From NCBI GenBank assembly GCA_043101845.1, contig JBICHN010000002.1:620001-684000 (forward strand): DNA of 64,000 bases. Direction: 5' to 3'. A program made the translations under genes and the position numbers. The notes below the pieces were generated by a model. The model had not been told where the DNA came from. It was given only the letters and a program-made list of their open reading frames with translations, and searched no databases. Positions within the stretch are counted from its first letter, which is position 1. Each line of letters begins with the position of its first letter. Shown in pieces: positions 1 through 9,000 of the stretch. This stretch comes from JBICHN01 sp043101845 (GTDB taxonomy: Bacteria; Planctomycetota; Phycisphaerae; Phycisphaerales; UBA5793).

Positions 1-1
1 C

Positions 2-1264
2 ACTCTGCAATCTCGTGGATGGACCCCGCTTCTTCTCGCCTCGGCGGCGCTCTTCGTCGCGGGTTGCGGAGGGTTTGGAACGAAGGCGAAGTCGGCGAAG
101 GCGCCTTCAAGGACTCCCGCCGCCGCGACACCGTCGAGCGCCGCGGGCGCGGACGCCGGTCTCGACGCCCGCCTGTCCGACACGAGCTTCGACACCGACC
201 CGAGCCCGGCCGGTCTCGACTTCTGGGACGATGCGGCGGAGACCTCGGATCGCGAGCGCGGGCGAAGTGGAAGCGAGATCGCCCTCAATCTGTTCGGTGA
301 GATGGATGGGGTCGCTGGTTCACCGCGGCAGTTCGGTGCGACCGAGAGCATCGTTCAAGTGAGCTTCGCCCGGGAAGGCGCCGACTTCGATCCGGATATT
401 GATCAGACCGGTCAATTGATCGTGTTCGCCAGCACACAGCACAGCGCCTCAGCTGACATCTATGTCAAATCGATCGACGGTCACACCGTGACGCAACTCA
501 CGGATGATCCCGCGGACGACATGATGCCGGAGTGGAGCCCCGACAATAAGCATGTCGCCTTTACGAGTACCCGCGCCGGCAACTGGGACATCTTCGTGAT
601 GGAATCGAACGGCAGCACGCCGGTTCAGATCACCTTCGATCCGGCGCCGGAGATTCATCCGTCCTGGTCACCGGACGGTCGATACCTCGTCTTCTCGAAG
701 CGCGGACAGGCGTCCGGACGCTGGGAACTCTGGGTCACGGACCTCGGCGGCACGCCGACGCCACGCTTCCTCGACTACGGTCTCTTTCCGGAATGGTCGC
801 CTGATCCGGCGTCCAACCGGATCGTCTACCAGAAGGCGCGCGAACGCGGCAGCCGGTACTACGGCGTCTGGACCATCGACTTCGTAGACGGGGAAGGTCA
901 GAACAAGACCGAGATCGCCAGCGCGGCGAACGCGGCGGCGATTAATCCCTCGTGGAGCCCGGACGGATCGATGATCTGCTTCGCCACGATCACGAACCCC
1001 GGGGAACTTCGAAACAACAAGCCCGCCCGCGCCGACATCTGGATCGTCAATGTCGATGGCACGAACAAAGTGCGCCTCACGAACGGCGAATTCGCGAATC
1101 TGAACCCGACCTGGGGTTCGGACAGTCGGGTCTACTTCGTGTCCGACCGAGCCGGTGTGGAGAACATCTGGGCGCTCGAATCGAATCAACCGATCGCAAC
1201 GGCGCAGGCGCTTGGTGGCGACGCATCCACGAACGAGATGGCGGGGGTCGCCGCCGACAACTGA
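2..1264 (+). CDS. TolB-like PD40 repeat lipoprotein (5' partial)
   Basis: The frame is open from the left edge, so the start codon lies just outside the window. A hydrophobic stretch ends in LFVAGC with the cysteine codon at 65-67, which is a lipobox, so the protein is probably exported and lipidated. A linker of about 70 residues rich in Ala, Pro and Asp follows. The rest is a beta propeller of PD40/TolB type, marked by the blade motifs WSPDN, WSPDG (twice), WSPDP and WGSDS. TolB proteins work with Pal and the TolQRA proton-driven complex at the envelope. ExbB/ExbD genes lie 3 kb away but are not in the same operon. The propeller family is clear; a role as the true TolB is an inference. Confidence 0.85.
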   Translation, partial: TLQSRGWTPLLLASAALFVAGCGGFGTKAKSAKAPSRTPAAATPSSAAGADAGLDARLSDTSFDTDPSPAGLDFWDDAAETSDRERGRSGSEIALNLFGEMDGVAGSPRQFGATESIVQVSFAREGADFDPDIDQTGQLIVFASTQHSASADIYVKSIDGHTVTQLTDDPADDMMPEWSPDNKHVAFTSTRAGNWDIFVMESNGSTPVQITFDPAPEIHPSWSPDGRYLVFSKRGQASGRWELWVTDLGGTPTPRFLDYGLFPEWSPDPASNRIVYQKARERGSRYYGVWTIDFVDGEGQNKTEIASAANAAAINPSWSPDGSMICFATITNPGELRNNKPARADIWIVNVDGTNKVRLTNGEFANLNPTWGSDSRVYFVSDRAGVENIWALESNQPIATAQALGGDASTNEMAGVAADN

Positions 1265-1321
1265 GCGTGTGAGATTGGAACGGATCGCCGCGGCCTCGGC
1301 GGCGGTGATCGATGAGCAGTC

Positions 1322-1338
1322 GGTAAGCGGAGCTTACC
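1322..1338 (+). repeat. Short perfect inverted repeat before the lipoprotein gene
   Basis: GGTAAGC (1322-1328) and GCTTACC (1332-1338) pair perfectly around a three-base GGA loop. The hairpin lies between two lipoprotein genes, 17 bases before the chosen ATG. It could be a small operator or an mRNA hairpin affecting translation of the second gene. No T tract follows, so it is not a terminator. Confidence 0.4.
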
Positions 1339-1355
1339 AGGATCGGCAGGACGCC

Positions 1356-2180
1356 ATGACAACCGTACAGTCCATGATGGATTCATCACGCGTCGACGCG
1401 TCGTCCCCTGAGGGGCGAAGATGGACGCGTCGACCCGGTTCGACGCTGATCTTGCTCATGGCGCTCAGTGTGTTCGTACTGCAGGGATGCGGTCGACGCG
1501 CTGAGCCACTGCAGGTCAACGCGCCGCTGCTCAGTCCGTATCCCGCGATCTGGGCGGTCGCCCCGTTGGCGAACGAGTCGGGCGTCTCGGTCTTCGATCC
1601 CATGCGTATCTCGGACATTCTCACGGAGGAGATCGCCCGGGTACAGGGGCTCGAAGCGATTCCGGTTCAGCGGGTTCTCGTCGCGATGCGCGCGCTCGAC
1701 ATCGGCGCGGTGGAATCACCAGCGCAGGCTAGGGCGATCGCGAATGTGCTGGGGGTCGACGGCCTCATCGTGGGGTCGATCACCGCCTATGACCCGTATC
1801 GGCCTCCGAAGCTCGGGCTTACGCTGCAGCTCTACGCGGCAGATCAATCGGTCGACGCGGCCGGAGATATGCGTGCGCTTCGTTCGGCGCCGGGCGATGA
1901 CCTCGACGATCACGGCTTTCTGGCGCAGGATGCGCCGTCCGCCGGTGTTTCGGCGGTCGTCGACGCCGCCGACAATGGAGTGCTTCTCGCCGTGGAGCGA
2001 TTCGCGAAGGGGCGGACGGATCGGAACACCGCGTACGCCTGGGAGCGATACCTCGTCGTCATGGAACTGTACTCGCAGTTCGTCTGCCACCGGCTGCTCG
2101 GTGACCTCCTGTACCAGGAGCGTCTCCGATCGGTTCGTGCGGCAGGGGAACGACGACAACGAATCGCCCCCGCGATCTGA
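1356..2180 (+). CDS. Putative lipoprotein, LpoB/GNA1162-like fold
   Basis: This is a protein of 274 residues. The start at 1356 was chosen because it gives an arginine-rich N-terminus, a hydrophobic segment and the lipobox VLQGC; a second ATG at 1374 is also possible. After the signal come AVAPLANESG, a DILTEEIARV segment, and the stretch ANVLGVDGLIVGSITAYDPY. That pattern is typical of small outer-membrane lipoproteins of the LpoB, FlgT-like or GNA1162 kind, which bind other envelope proteins. The C-terminal half is unlike anything I recognise. It follows the PD40 lipoprotein by about 90 bases on the same strand, with a small hairpin between, so the two may be co-transcribed. The lipoprotein call is firm and the family is tentative. 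Confidence 0.75.
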   Translation: MTTVQSMMDSSRVDASSPEGRRWTRRPGSTLILLMALSVFVLQGCGRRAEPLQVNAPLLSPYPAIWAVAPLANESGVSVFDPMRISDILTEEIARVQGLEAIPVQRVLVAMRALDIGAVESPAQARAIANVLGVDGLIVGSITAYDPYRPPKLGLTLQLYAADQSVDAAGDMRALRSAPGDDLDDHGFLAQDAPSAGVSAVVDAADNGVLLAVERFAKGRTDRNTAYAWERYLVVMELYSQFVCHRLLGDLLYQERLRSVRAAGERRQRIAPAI

Positions 2181-2498
2181 TCGCCACCGGCTCCCTCCGG
2201 TCGATCGAGACCGGGGCGCAAGAGAGCCGGCATGGACGCGACACTCTCGAAAATTGAGCGAGGATCGTCCGAGAACGGTCGAATGACCGTCCGATTCGGG
2301 CGTCCGCCGACACGGCGCGGCGGGGGATCGCCTGGAGGTGAAGCGCGGATTCTGCCGGTCGTGGACGCAATGGACCTGAAGTTACCGGTCACTTCGGCCG
2401 ATGTCTCATTCGTCATCGACCCTGTCCGAGTCGGATCCGGGGGCGCGGAAGGAGCCGCGCCTCGGCGATTCGACCTTCGTGGAAAGTGTGACTAAACA
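2181..2498. other. Intergenic region before the recombinase gene
   Basis: These 318 bases hold no gene I can support. One plus-strand frame (2232-2495, ATG start, 87 codons) ends just before the recombinase start. Its product would be basic, its third-position composition is mixed, and it has no recognisable motif. No terminator or convincing promoter was found. Confidence 0.4.
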
Positions 2499-3545
2499 AT
2501 GGAAACCCTACCGGTTATCGAAGCGTTTCTGAGCTACCTCACGGATGAGCGAAGCTTCAGCGCCTACACCGCGAAGTGCTACGGAGCCGACTTGCGGCAG
2601 TGCGTCGAATACCTCATCGGAGAGTACGGAATCCAGCCCAGTCCGGAAGCGGAGCTAGGCGTGTACAACGCCGTGCGCAACGGCGCTGCGAAACAGCCGA
2701 ACGGATCGAACGGGGAGGTCCGCGAGATTCTCGCGACCCTCAATCCGACGACGGCGACAAGCTATGTGCTCAACGCCGATGTCAACCTGGTTCGCGCGTA
2801 CCTCGCGTATCTCAGCGAACAGAACTACTCCGCCTCGACGATGGCGCGGAAGATCGCCACGCTGCGATCGTTCTACAAGTGGGCCCATCGCCACGGACTC
2901 GTCGCTCAGAACCCGATGCTCATGATTCGCACGCCCAAGCAGGCGAAGCGACTGCCCAAGGCGATCACGGTCGAAGAGATTGAGCGCCTGCTCAGCGCGC
3001 CCGACGATCGCGAATTGCTCGGCGCCCGGGATCGTGCGATTCTCGAGACGCTTTATTCGACCGGCATCCGTGTCAGCGAACTCGTCGATCTCGATTTCAG
3101 CGATCTCGATGAAATGGGCGAGACCCTGCGCATTCGAGGCAAGGGCAAGAAGGAGCGGCTCGTCCCGCTCGGATCGCATGCTCTCGCCGCGATTCGTCAT
3201 TATGTCAACATGCTTCAGCAGGACCCGCGGTTCCGCGGCGCCGAGGACGAAGGCGCCCGCACGCCGCTCTTCATCAACAAGCACGGTGACCGGCTGAGCT
3301 CGCGCTCGGTCCGTCGCAAGCTCGACAAGTATCTCAAGATGGCCGGCCTCGATTCGGACATCAGTCCGCACACGCTTCGCCATTCCTTCGCGACGCATCT
3401 GCTCGGCAACGGCGCGGACCTGCGAAGCGTTCAGGAACTGCTCGGCCATCAGTCGCTTTCGACTACGCAGATCTACACGCACCTCAGCACGGACCGGCTG
3501 CAGGAGTCGTACAAGGAGGCCCACCCGAGGGCCGAAGCCGGCTGA
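2499..3545 (+). CDS. XerC/XerD-type site-specific tyrosine recombinase
   Basis: The 348-residue protein resolves chromosome dimers in this family by cutting and rejoining DNA at dif sites. The N-terminal SAM-like DNA-binding part (about 5-130) contains an extra segment of roughly 40 residues (about 45-85), which explains why it is longer than the usual 300. The catalytic set is complete: R191 (TGIRVSEL), K215 (GKGKKER), H291 and R294 (HTLRHSF), H317 (LLGHQSL) and nucleophile Y326 (TQIYTHLS). The C-terminus ends in HPRA plus five residues, a XerD-like feature, while VQELLGH is more XerC-like, so I do not choose between them. It stands alone, 167 bases before tRNA-Gln. No integrase-associated genes or att repeats surround it, which supports a housekeeping role. 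Confidence 0.93.
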   Translation: METLPVIEAFLSYLTDERSFSAYTAKCYGADLRQCVEYLIGEYGIQPSPEAELGVYNAVRNGAAKQPNGSNGEVREILATLNPTTATSYVLNADVNLVRAYLAYLSEQNYSASTMARKIATLRSFYKWAHRHGLVAQNPMLMIRTPKQAKRLPKAITVEEIERLLSAPDDRELLGARDRAILETLYSTGIRVSELVDLDFSDLDEMGETLRIRGKGKKERLVPLGSHALAAIRHYVNMLQQDPRFRGAEDEGARTPLFINKHGDRLSSRSVRRKLDKYLKMAGLDSDISPHTLRHSFATHLLGNGADLRSVQELLGHQSLSTTQIYTHLSTDRLQESYKEAHPRAEAG

Positions 3546-3712
3546 TCGAGGACGATGGAGCGGCGGATGGATGGGCGGCGGCGGGGGTCGAACGGACTCG
3601 ACTTTCCGCCGACGCGTCCCTGCTCAGAATCGGTCCTGACGGCCTTGCCCGAACGCTCGATCCCCCGTACGGTTTGGGGCGCGCCGCGGCCTGATCCGCG
3701 ACCGCGACAACT

Positions 3713-3783
3713 TGGGGATTGGTGTAACGGTAGCACGACTGACTCTGGATCAGTTAGTGGAGGTTCGAATCCTCCATCCCCAG
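3713..3783 (+). tRNA. tRNA-Gln (anticodon CTG)
   Basis: A full cloverleaf of 71 bases can be folded. The acceptor TGGGGAT pairs with ATCCCCA, with discriminator G at 3783. The anticodon stem ACTGA/TCAGT encloses the loop CTCTGGA with anticodon CTG at 3745-3747. The T arm is GGAGG-TTCGAAT-CCTCC. A U1-A72 pair with G73 is normal for glutamine tRNAs. CCA is not encoded. Confidence 0.95.
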
Positions 3784-3798
3784 CTTCCCGGCAGACCC

Positions 3799-3833
3799 GA
3801 CCCGAGGACATCTCCTCGGGTCGTCTTCATTTT
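3799..3833 (+). terminator. Rho-independent terminator after tRNA-Gln
   Basis: GACCCGAGGA (3799-3808) and TCCTCGGGTC (3813-3822) form a perfect 10-bp stem with the loop CATC. The T-rich run GTCTTCATTTT follows. It sits 15 bases after the tRNA. It also lies 20 bases beyond the end of the convergent exbD gene, so it may stop transcription from both sides. Confidence 0.8.
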
Positions 3834-3852
3834 GAGTCTCGAAGAAGCCAGC

Positions 3853-4407
3853 TCACGCGGGATCGATGAACCGCACATTCGTGTATTCCGCGCGAAGGCA
3901 TGCGTTGAAGACATTGACCGCGTCCTCCCATCGCGTTCCGGCGGTCGGGCGGATGTATATGGGATTCTCGGGGAGGAAGATTCCCCCGGCATGATCGGGT
4001 CGTACCTGCTGATCGCTCAGGAAGCGGAAGAGCTCTTCAATGGTCGACGGTGGAGGATCGACCGGGAGGTCGAGCGAGATCTGCAACTGACGACCCCCGA
4101 CCGCCGCAGAGGCGATCGTGATAATGAGGGGTTGGTCGGGCAGGCTGAAAGGATCGTCGACACCGCCTGTTCGTTCGCTCGGAAGGTCGAGGTGATAGAC
4201 CTCCTCGCCGATCGTGAAGTTCGTCGTGAGCAGGAAATAGGTGAGGAGCAGGAAGACCACATCGATCATGGCGACGAGATTGAGCCCGATCGTCGAGCCT
4301 TCCCGCACGCGTGAGCGTCGACGCGCCCGGGCGCCATGGTGAACAACCCGATCGCCGTTCGGGCCAGCCGCCGCAGGAACCGCTGTGGTCTCGGCGGCGC
4401 CGCTCAC
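3853..4407 (-). CDS. exbD: ExbD/TolR-family biopolymer transport protein (second copy)
   Basis: The 184-residue protein has a short basic cytoplasmic tail, one membrane helix (MIDVVFLLLTYFLLTTNF, residues about 47-65) and a periplasmic domain. The aspartate in MIDVVF is the proton-carrying residue of ExbD/TolR. With an ExbB pentamer it turns proton flow into mechanical work on a TonB- or TolA-like partner. It starts at GTG 4407, overlapping the stop of the preceding exbD by four bases (GTGA), so the pair is translationally coupled. It ends facing the tRNA-Gln terminator. The family is certain; the energised partner is not in this cluster. Confidence 0.9.
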   Translation of the reverse strand: MSGAAETTAVPAAAGPNGDRVVHHGARARRRSRVREGSTIGLNLVAMIDVVFLLLTYFLLTTNFTIGEEVYHLDLPSERTGGVDDPFSLPDQPLIITIASAAVGGRQLQISLDLPVDPPPSTIEELFRFLSDQQVRPDHAGGIFLPENPIYIRPTAGTRWEDAVNVFNACLRAEYTNVRFIDPA

Positions 4408-4892
4408 CGGTCGTCTCCCCGTCCATGCGGGCCGCGGGTAGACGGTTCAATAATGACCACGAGATTCATGCGCGGCACTCCGGCGGCGATGACCGCTTCG
4501 AGCACCGGATGTAGTTCGGCGTATCGGGTCGATCGATCCGCGCGGAAGTCGATTCGGGCCGTCGGGTCGGCCGCAATAATGTCGTTCAATTCGCGGGCGA
4601 GCGCTGCTCGTCCGTCCGTGGTCGCCGGGAACTCGCGAGCGCCGAGTCGATAGGCGCGGGCTCCGCCGCTTGCGTCGGCGTCGGGCAGAATGTTCAGCGT
4701 CAATCGTTGTTCGACTTCAGGCGGGCGCGAGACCGAGTTGTCCGGCGTGGGAAGATCGATCTCCTCGGCGATCTGCGTGTTCGTAATCTGCGCGACGAGC
4801 ACGAAGAAGACGATGAGCAGAAAGGTGACATCGATCATCGGCGTGAGGTTCGCGCGGACGCCGATCGGCCCTCGACGGAACGCGCGACTCAT
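4404..4892 (-). CDS. exbD: ExbD/TolR-family biopolymer transport protein (first copy)
   Basis: The 162-residue protein has the ExbD plan: a basic N-terminus, one helix around LTPMIDVTFLLIVFFVLVAQ (residues about 16-35) with the proton-relay aspartate, then a periplasmic domain ending in PRMNLVVIIEP. It starts at ATG 4892 and overlaps the stop of exbB by four bases (ATGA). Two divergent ExbD proteins with one ExbB are common in Planctomycetota and other Gram-negative phyla, probably as a heterodimer inside one ExbB ring. Confidence 0.92.
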   Translation of the reverse strand: MSRAFRRGPIGVRANLTPMIDVTFLLIVFFVLVAQITNTQIAEEIDLPTPDNSVSRPPEVEQRLTLNILPDADASGGARAYRLGAREFPATTDGRAALARELNDIIAADPTARIDFRADRSTRYAELHPVLEAVIAAGVPRMNLVVIIEPSTRGPHGRGDDR

Positions 4893-5731
4893 GACGACGG
4901 GCCCTCGCCTGGGTTGGCGGGCGGCGTGGTCGACGATGGCCGCGCCGGTTTTGGCGCCGACTTGGCCGGGGTCGCCGCGGGTCGGAACTGGTTCAGGATT
5001 TCCTCCGCGGTCAACGACGCTTCGCTCGTGAGGGCGTCGATGTTGTTGCGGATCACCGCGTATCCGGCGAGTGACGGAATCGCCACGATGAGTCCCCAGA
5101 AGGTCGTCGTGAGCGCCGTGCCGATGCCGCCCGCGAGGTCGACCGGATCCGGACGGCCTCCGGCGGCGACGATCCCCTGAAAGGCGAGGATCATCCCGTA
5201 GACCGTGCCGAACAGCCCGATCATCGGCGCCACATTCCCGATGACATTGAGCAGTTCGATTCGACGCAGTCGACGCGTGGTGTACTCGTCCCCGGCCTGT
5301 TCGAGAGCGCGAATCATCGCGTTGAAGCCGTGGGACGCTTCGCGAAGGGCCGCCGCCATCACATTCGAGAAATAGCTCGACTCCCCTTCGGTGAGATTGA
5401 GCAGCTGTCGGTAATCCTTCGTCTCGACCAGTCGGCGAACCTCGCCGACCACCCCGGGCGGGGCGATGTTCACTCGTCGATTATTGAGCCACATAAAACC
5501 GATCAGACCGAGGCTCGCCGCCGAGAGGAGGATCAGAAACCAGATGATCATGGTTCCAAACGCGTCCTGGGAGAAAAAGAACGCGCTCCCGAACGAGATC
5601 TCAGCGTCCTCCGACGGTTCGGACTGAGCCACCGCCGGTCCGGACGACATCACGAGAATCGCCAGAATCGACGCTCTCCTCCACAGGGAGAGTCCCAGTC
5701 CGGCGAGTCGGCCGAAATGAAGTCGAGGCAT
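4889..5731 (-). CDS. exbB: MotA/TolQ/ExbB proton channel family protein
   Basis: The start at 5731 is set by the ribosome site AAGGAGA placed seven bases upstream and gives 280 residues. An N-terminal signal-like helix ending in AVAQ is followed by a short periplasmic piece. A first channel helix lies at about 55-80. The large cytoplasmic loop and the two conserved helices follow (GNVAPMIGLFGTVYGMI and the AGGIGTALTTTFWGLIVAIP region). These are the TolQ/ExbB hallmark with the proton-path threonines. It heads the exbB-exbD-exbD operon, all three genes overlapping by four bases. The extended N-terminus with a signal peptide is seen in the longer ExbB type. What system it powers cannot be read from the neighbours. 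Confidence 0.92.
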   Translation of the reverse strand: MPRLHFGRLAGLGLSLWRRASILAILVMSSGPAVAQSEPSEDAEISFGSAFFFSQDAFGTMIIWFLILLSAASLGLIGFMWLNNRRVNIAPPGVVGEVRRLVETKDYRQLLNLTEGESSYFSNVMAAALREASHGFNAMIRALEQAGDEYTTRRLRRIELLNVIGNVAPMIGLFGTVYGMILAFQGIVAAGGRPDPVDLAGGIGTALTTTFWGLIVAIPSLAGYAVIRNNIDALTSEASLTAEEILNQFRPAATPAKSAPKPARPSSTTPPANPGEGPSS

Positions 5732-6027
5732 GCCTTCTCCTTGCGGGAATCGCGACCGTGCGCGGAACGGACGCGGTTTCGCGTGGGGATACTGTACCAA
5801 GCGATGCGTCTCGCGAAAGTCGCCCCGCCCGGGCGCCGGACAGGATCGCGAGTCGCCGGATGAGCGGACTTTCATCTTTGCGTCGACCGTCGACGAATCA
5901 TTGCGAACGGGATAGGTCCATTTAGAATGAGTTCGTCCGGCGCGTCGCGCCAATCGAGAGCAGTGGTTCGCGGACGGCGTCCAGGCGCTCGGGATTCGAA
6001 TCTTTCCTGCCGTGAATGAGTTGATGT

Positions 6028-9000
6028 GTGGCACATGACGCGCTCGATATCTCTGCGGCAGTCGTCGCTCCATTTGTGGAAGCCTCCACCGACGCGATCG
6101 TCCTCGTCGCGCGGGACGGTGTCATTCGAGGTCTGAACCCCGCCGCCGAATCGCTCTACGGCCACTCGAACGAGGCGATCGTGGGCGAGCTCCACGATGT
6201 TCTGCTTCCGGACTCGTCGTCCGGTGAGGCGTTGCGCAATCTCCTTCGCCTGCAGAGCGAGCACCGGGTTGATCATTATGAAGCGCGGCGTGTGACGCGT
6301 GAAGGACATGAGCTCGAGGTGTCGATCTCGATCTCCGCGTTACGAGACGCCGCCGGAAACCTGGTGGGCTACGCCGAGGCCGGACGGGACATGACGGACC
6401 GTCGCCGGGCGGAGCAGGAAACGCGTGAAGGTGATCGCCGCTTTCGCGAACTCGTCGACGCGGCGCCGGTGCTTGTCTGGATCTCGGACTCGAGCAAAGC
6501 AGGGGTGTATTTCAACGAACTCTGGCTCGAGTTCACGGGAATGCCGCTCGAGCGTCAACTCGGCGCGGGGTGGCTCGACGCCGTTCACCCGGACGATTGC
6601 GAATCGCTTGAGACCGCATGTCGGGCCGCGTTCGAGGAACGCCGCCCCTTCACGACACAGTTCCGACTTCGACGATTCGACGGTGAGTATCGGTGGATGC
6701 TCGATACCGGCTCACCCCGGTTCGCGGAGGACGAGCGGTTCCTTGGCTTCATCGGCAGCTGCATCGACATCACCGACCGAAAGCGGGGGGAGGAAGCCCT
6801 CCGCCTGCTCGCCGAATGCGGCGCTGCCCTGACGGCGCCTCGCGACTTGAACAAGACGCTCGACGCCGTCGCGAACTGTCTCGTTCCGACTTTCGCGGAT
6901 TGCTGTGTAATCGACATCGTCGGCGTAGAAGGTCAACTGTCGCTTCACGCCATTGCGCATGTCGATGAGCGACAGGCGAGTCGCATCGAAGCGATGCGGA
7001 CGCAATTCACGACGCCCGGTGACCGCGATCTCATCGTCTCTCGCGTGATTCGAACGGGAAAACCCGAGCTTGTCACCCGGGTTGATGAGGAGACGCTCCA
7101 TCGGGCGGCAGCGAACGAGTCTCATCGCCGGATACTCGACTCGCTCGAACTCGTCTCAGTGGCGGTCGTCCCTCTCGAATCGTCCGACGGCGTCTTTGGC
7201 GCCATGACGATCGCGACGACGAAATCAAGCGGCCGAATCTATACCGCGCCCGATCTCGACCTCTTCGCCGAAGTGGGGCGCCGCACCTCGGAGGCGCTCG
7301 AGACGGCGCGACTCTATGAGCGGCTGAGCGAACGCGAGAACCTGCTTCAGAGCTATTACCACGCCTCGCCGTTTCTCATGGGGGTCGTCGAGCTCGTCGA
7401 TGACGAGCGCGACATTCTTCACCTCTATGACAACCCCGCGACGGCGCAGTTCTTCAATGTGGAATTCGGGGCGACCCATGGTCGACGCGCGTCGGAACTC
7501 GGCGCACCGGCCGACATTCTCGATCGTTGGATCGCCGCCTACACGCGTTGCCGCGAAGTGAACACCTCGGTCGCGTTCGAATACGAGCATGTGGTCGACG
7601 GCGATCGTTGCTGGCTGCGCGCCATCGTGAGCAGTCTCGGACCCGGGCGGCAGGGTGATCGATTCAGCTATATCGTCGAGAATCGGACGCGCCGACGACA
7701 GGTCGAACTCTCGCTCTACGAGAGTGAGCTGCGCTTCCGGGCGGCCTTCGAGCAGGCGCCATTCGCCATCCAGACATTCGCCCCGAACGGCGACATACGA
7801 ACGGTGAATCCGGAATGGCGACGACTCTGGAAGGCTCCCGAGAGCGGCCTCGAGGGCTACAACATCCTCGAAGACGCGACGCTCGCCGAGAAGAATCTTC
7901 TCCCTGAGATACAGCGGGCATTTGACGGCGAGCGGATCACCCTCACCTCCATTCGGTACGACCCGGCCCGGAACGATCGTCCCGGCCGGCCCCGCTGGGT
8001 GGATGTCTCGCTCTATCCGCTTCTTGATGATGAGGATCGAGTCTTCGAAGTCGTGCTCGTGTGCGACGATGTCACGGAAAGTATCGAAGCGCAGCAGGCC
8101 TTGCGTGAGAACGAGGAACGGTTCCGGCTCGCGACCATCGCCGGCGAGATCGGAGTGTGGGACTGGGACCTGTCCACGGCTCGCGTCACCTGGTCGCGCA
8201 CCATGGAGTCGGTCGTGGGGGCGACCGCGAAGGTGTTCGACGGCACGCCTCAATCCTTTCTTCGTCGTGTCCATCAAGCCGACCGGCGAATGGTTATGCA
8301 CACCATTCGGCGGGCGCTCGCGAACACCGAAGCCGTGGGGCTCGAATTCCGCATGCGGTCGGACGACGGCTCCGAGCGATGGATGTACGCAAACGCCCAG
8401 ATGGTGCGCGAGGAGAGCGGCGAGGCGGTTCGTCTGCTCGGGGCGATGGTTGATATCAGCGAGCGCAGACGCGCGGAGGAGACGCGCGCGCTGCTCGCCG
8501 CCATAGTCGAATCCTCACAGGACGCGATCGTAAGTAAGACGCTCAACGGCGTCATCACGAGTTGGAATCAGGGCGCCGAACGACTCTTTGGCTACACCGC
8601 CGCCGAAGCGATCGGGCAGTCGATTTATCTCGTGATACCGCACGACCGGTACGACGAGGAAACGAACATTCTGAGCAAGATCCGCGCCGGTGAGCGGGTG
8701 GAACATTACGAAACGGTGCGTAGAACGAAGTCCGGCCGCCTCATCGATGTCTCGCTCGCCGTCTCGCCGCTTCTCGATGAGAAGGGACGGGTCATCGGGG
8801 CTTCGAAGGTCGCCCGTGATGTGACGGAACGCAAGCGGTCGGAGGCAGCGCTGCGCGATGCGCAGAATCGGCTCCGCGTCGCCGTTGAAGCCGGATCGGT
8901 CGGCACCTGGATGTACGATCTGCGAAGTGGCCGCATGGTCACCGACGCGTGGCTTTCGCAGATGCTCGAGATCGAACCTTCGGCCGCCGCTGCGGGGATC

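Noticed and set aside
2499..3783. Tyrosine recombinase next to tRNA-Gln as a possible integrative element
   Set aside because: The recombinase is Xer-like with housekeeping features. No duplicated tRNA 3' end, excisionase, phage or cargo genes were found on either side.
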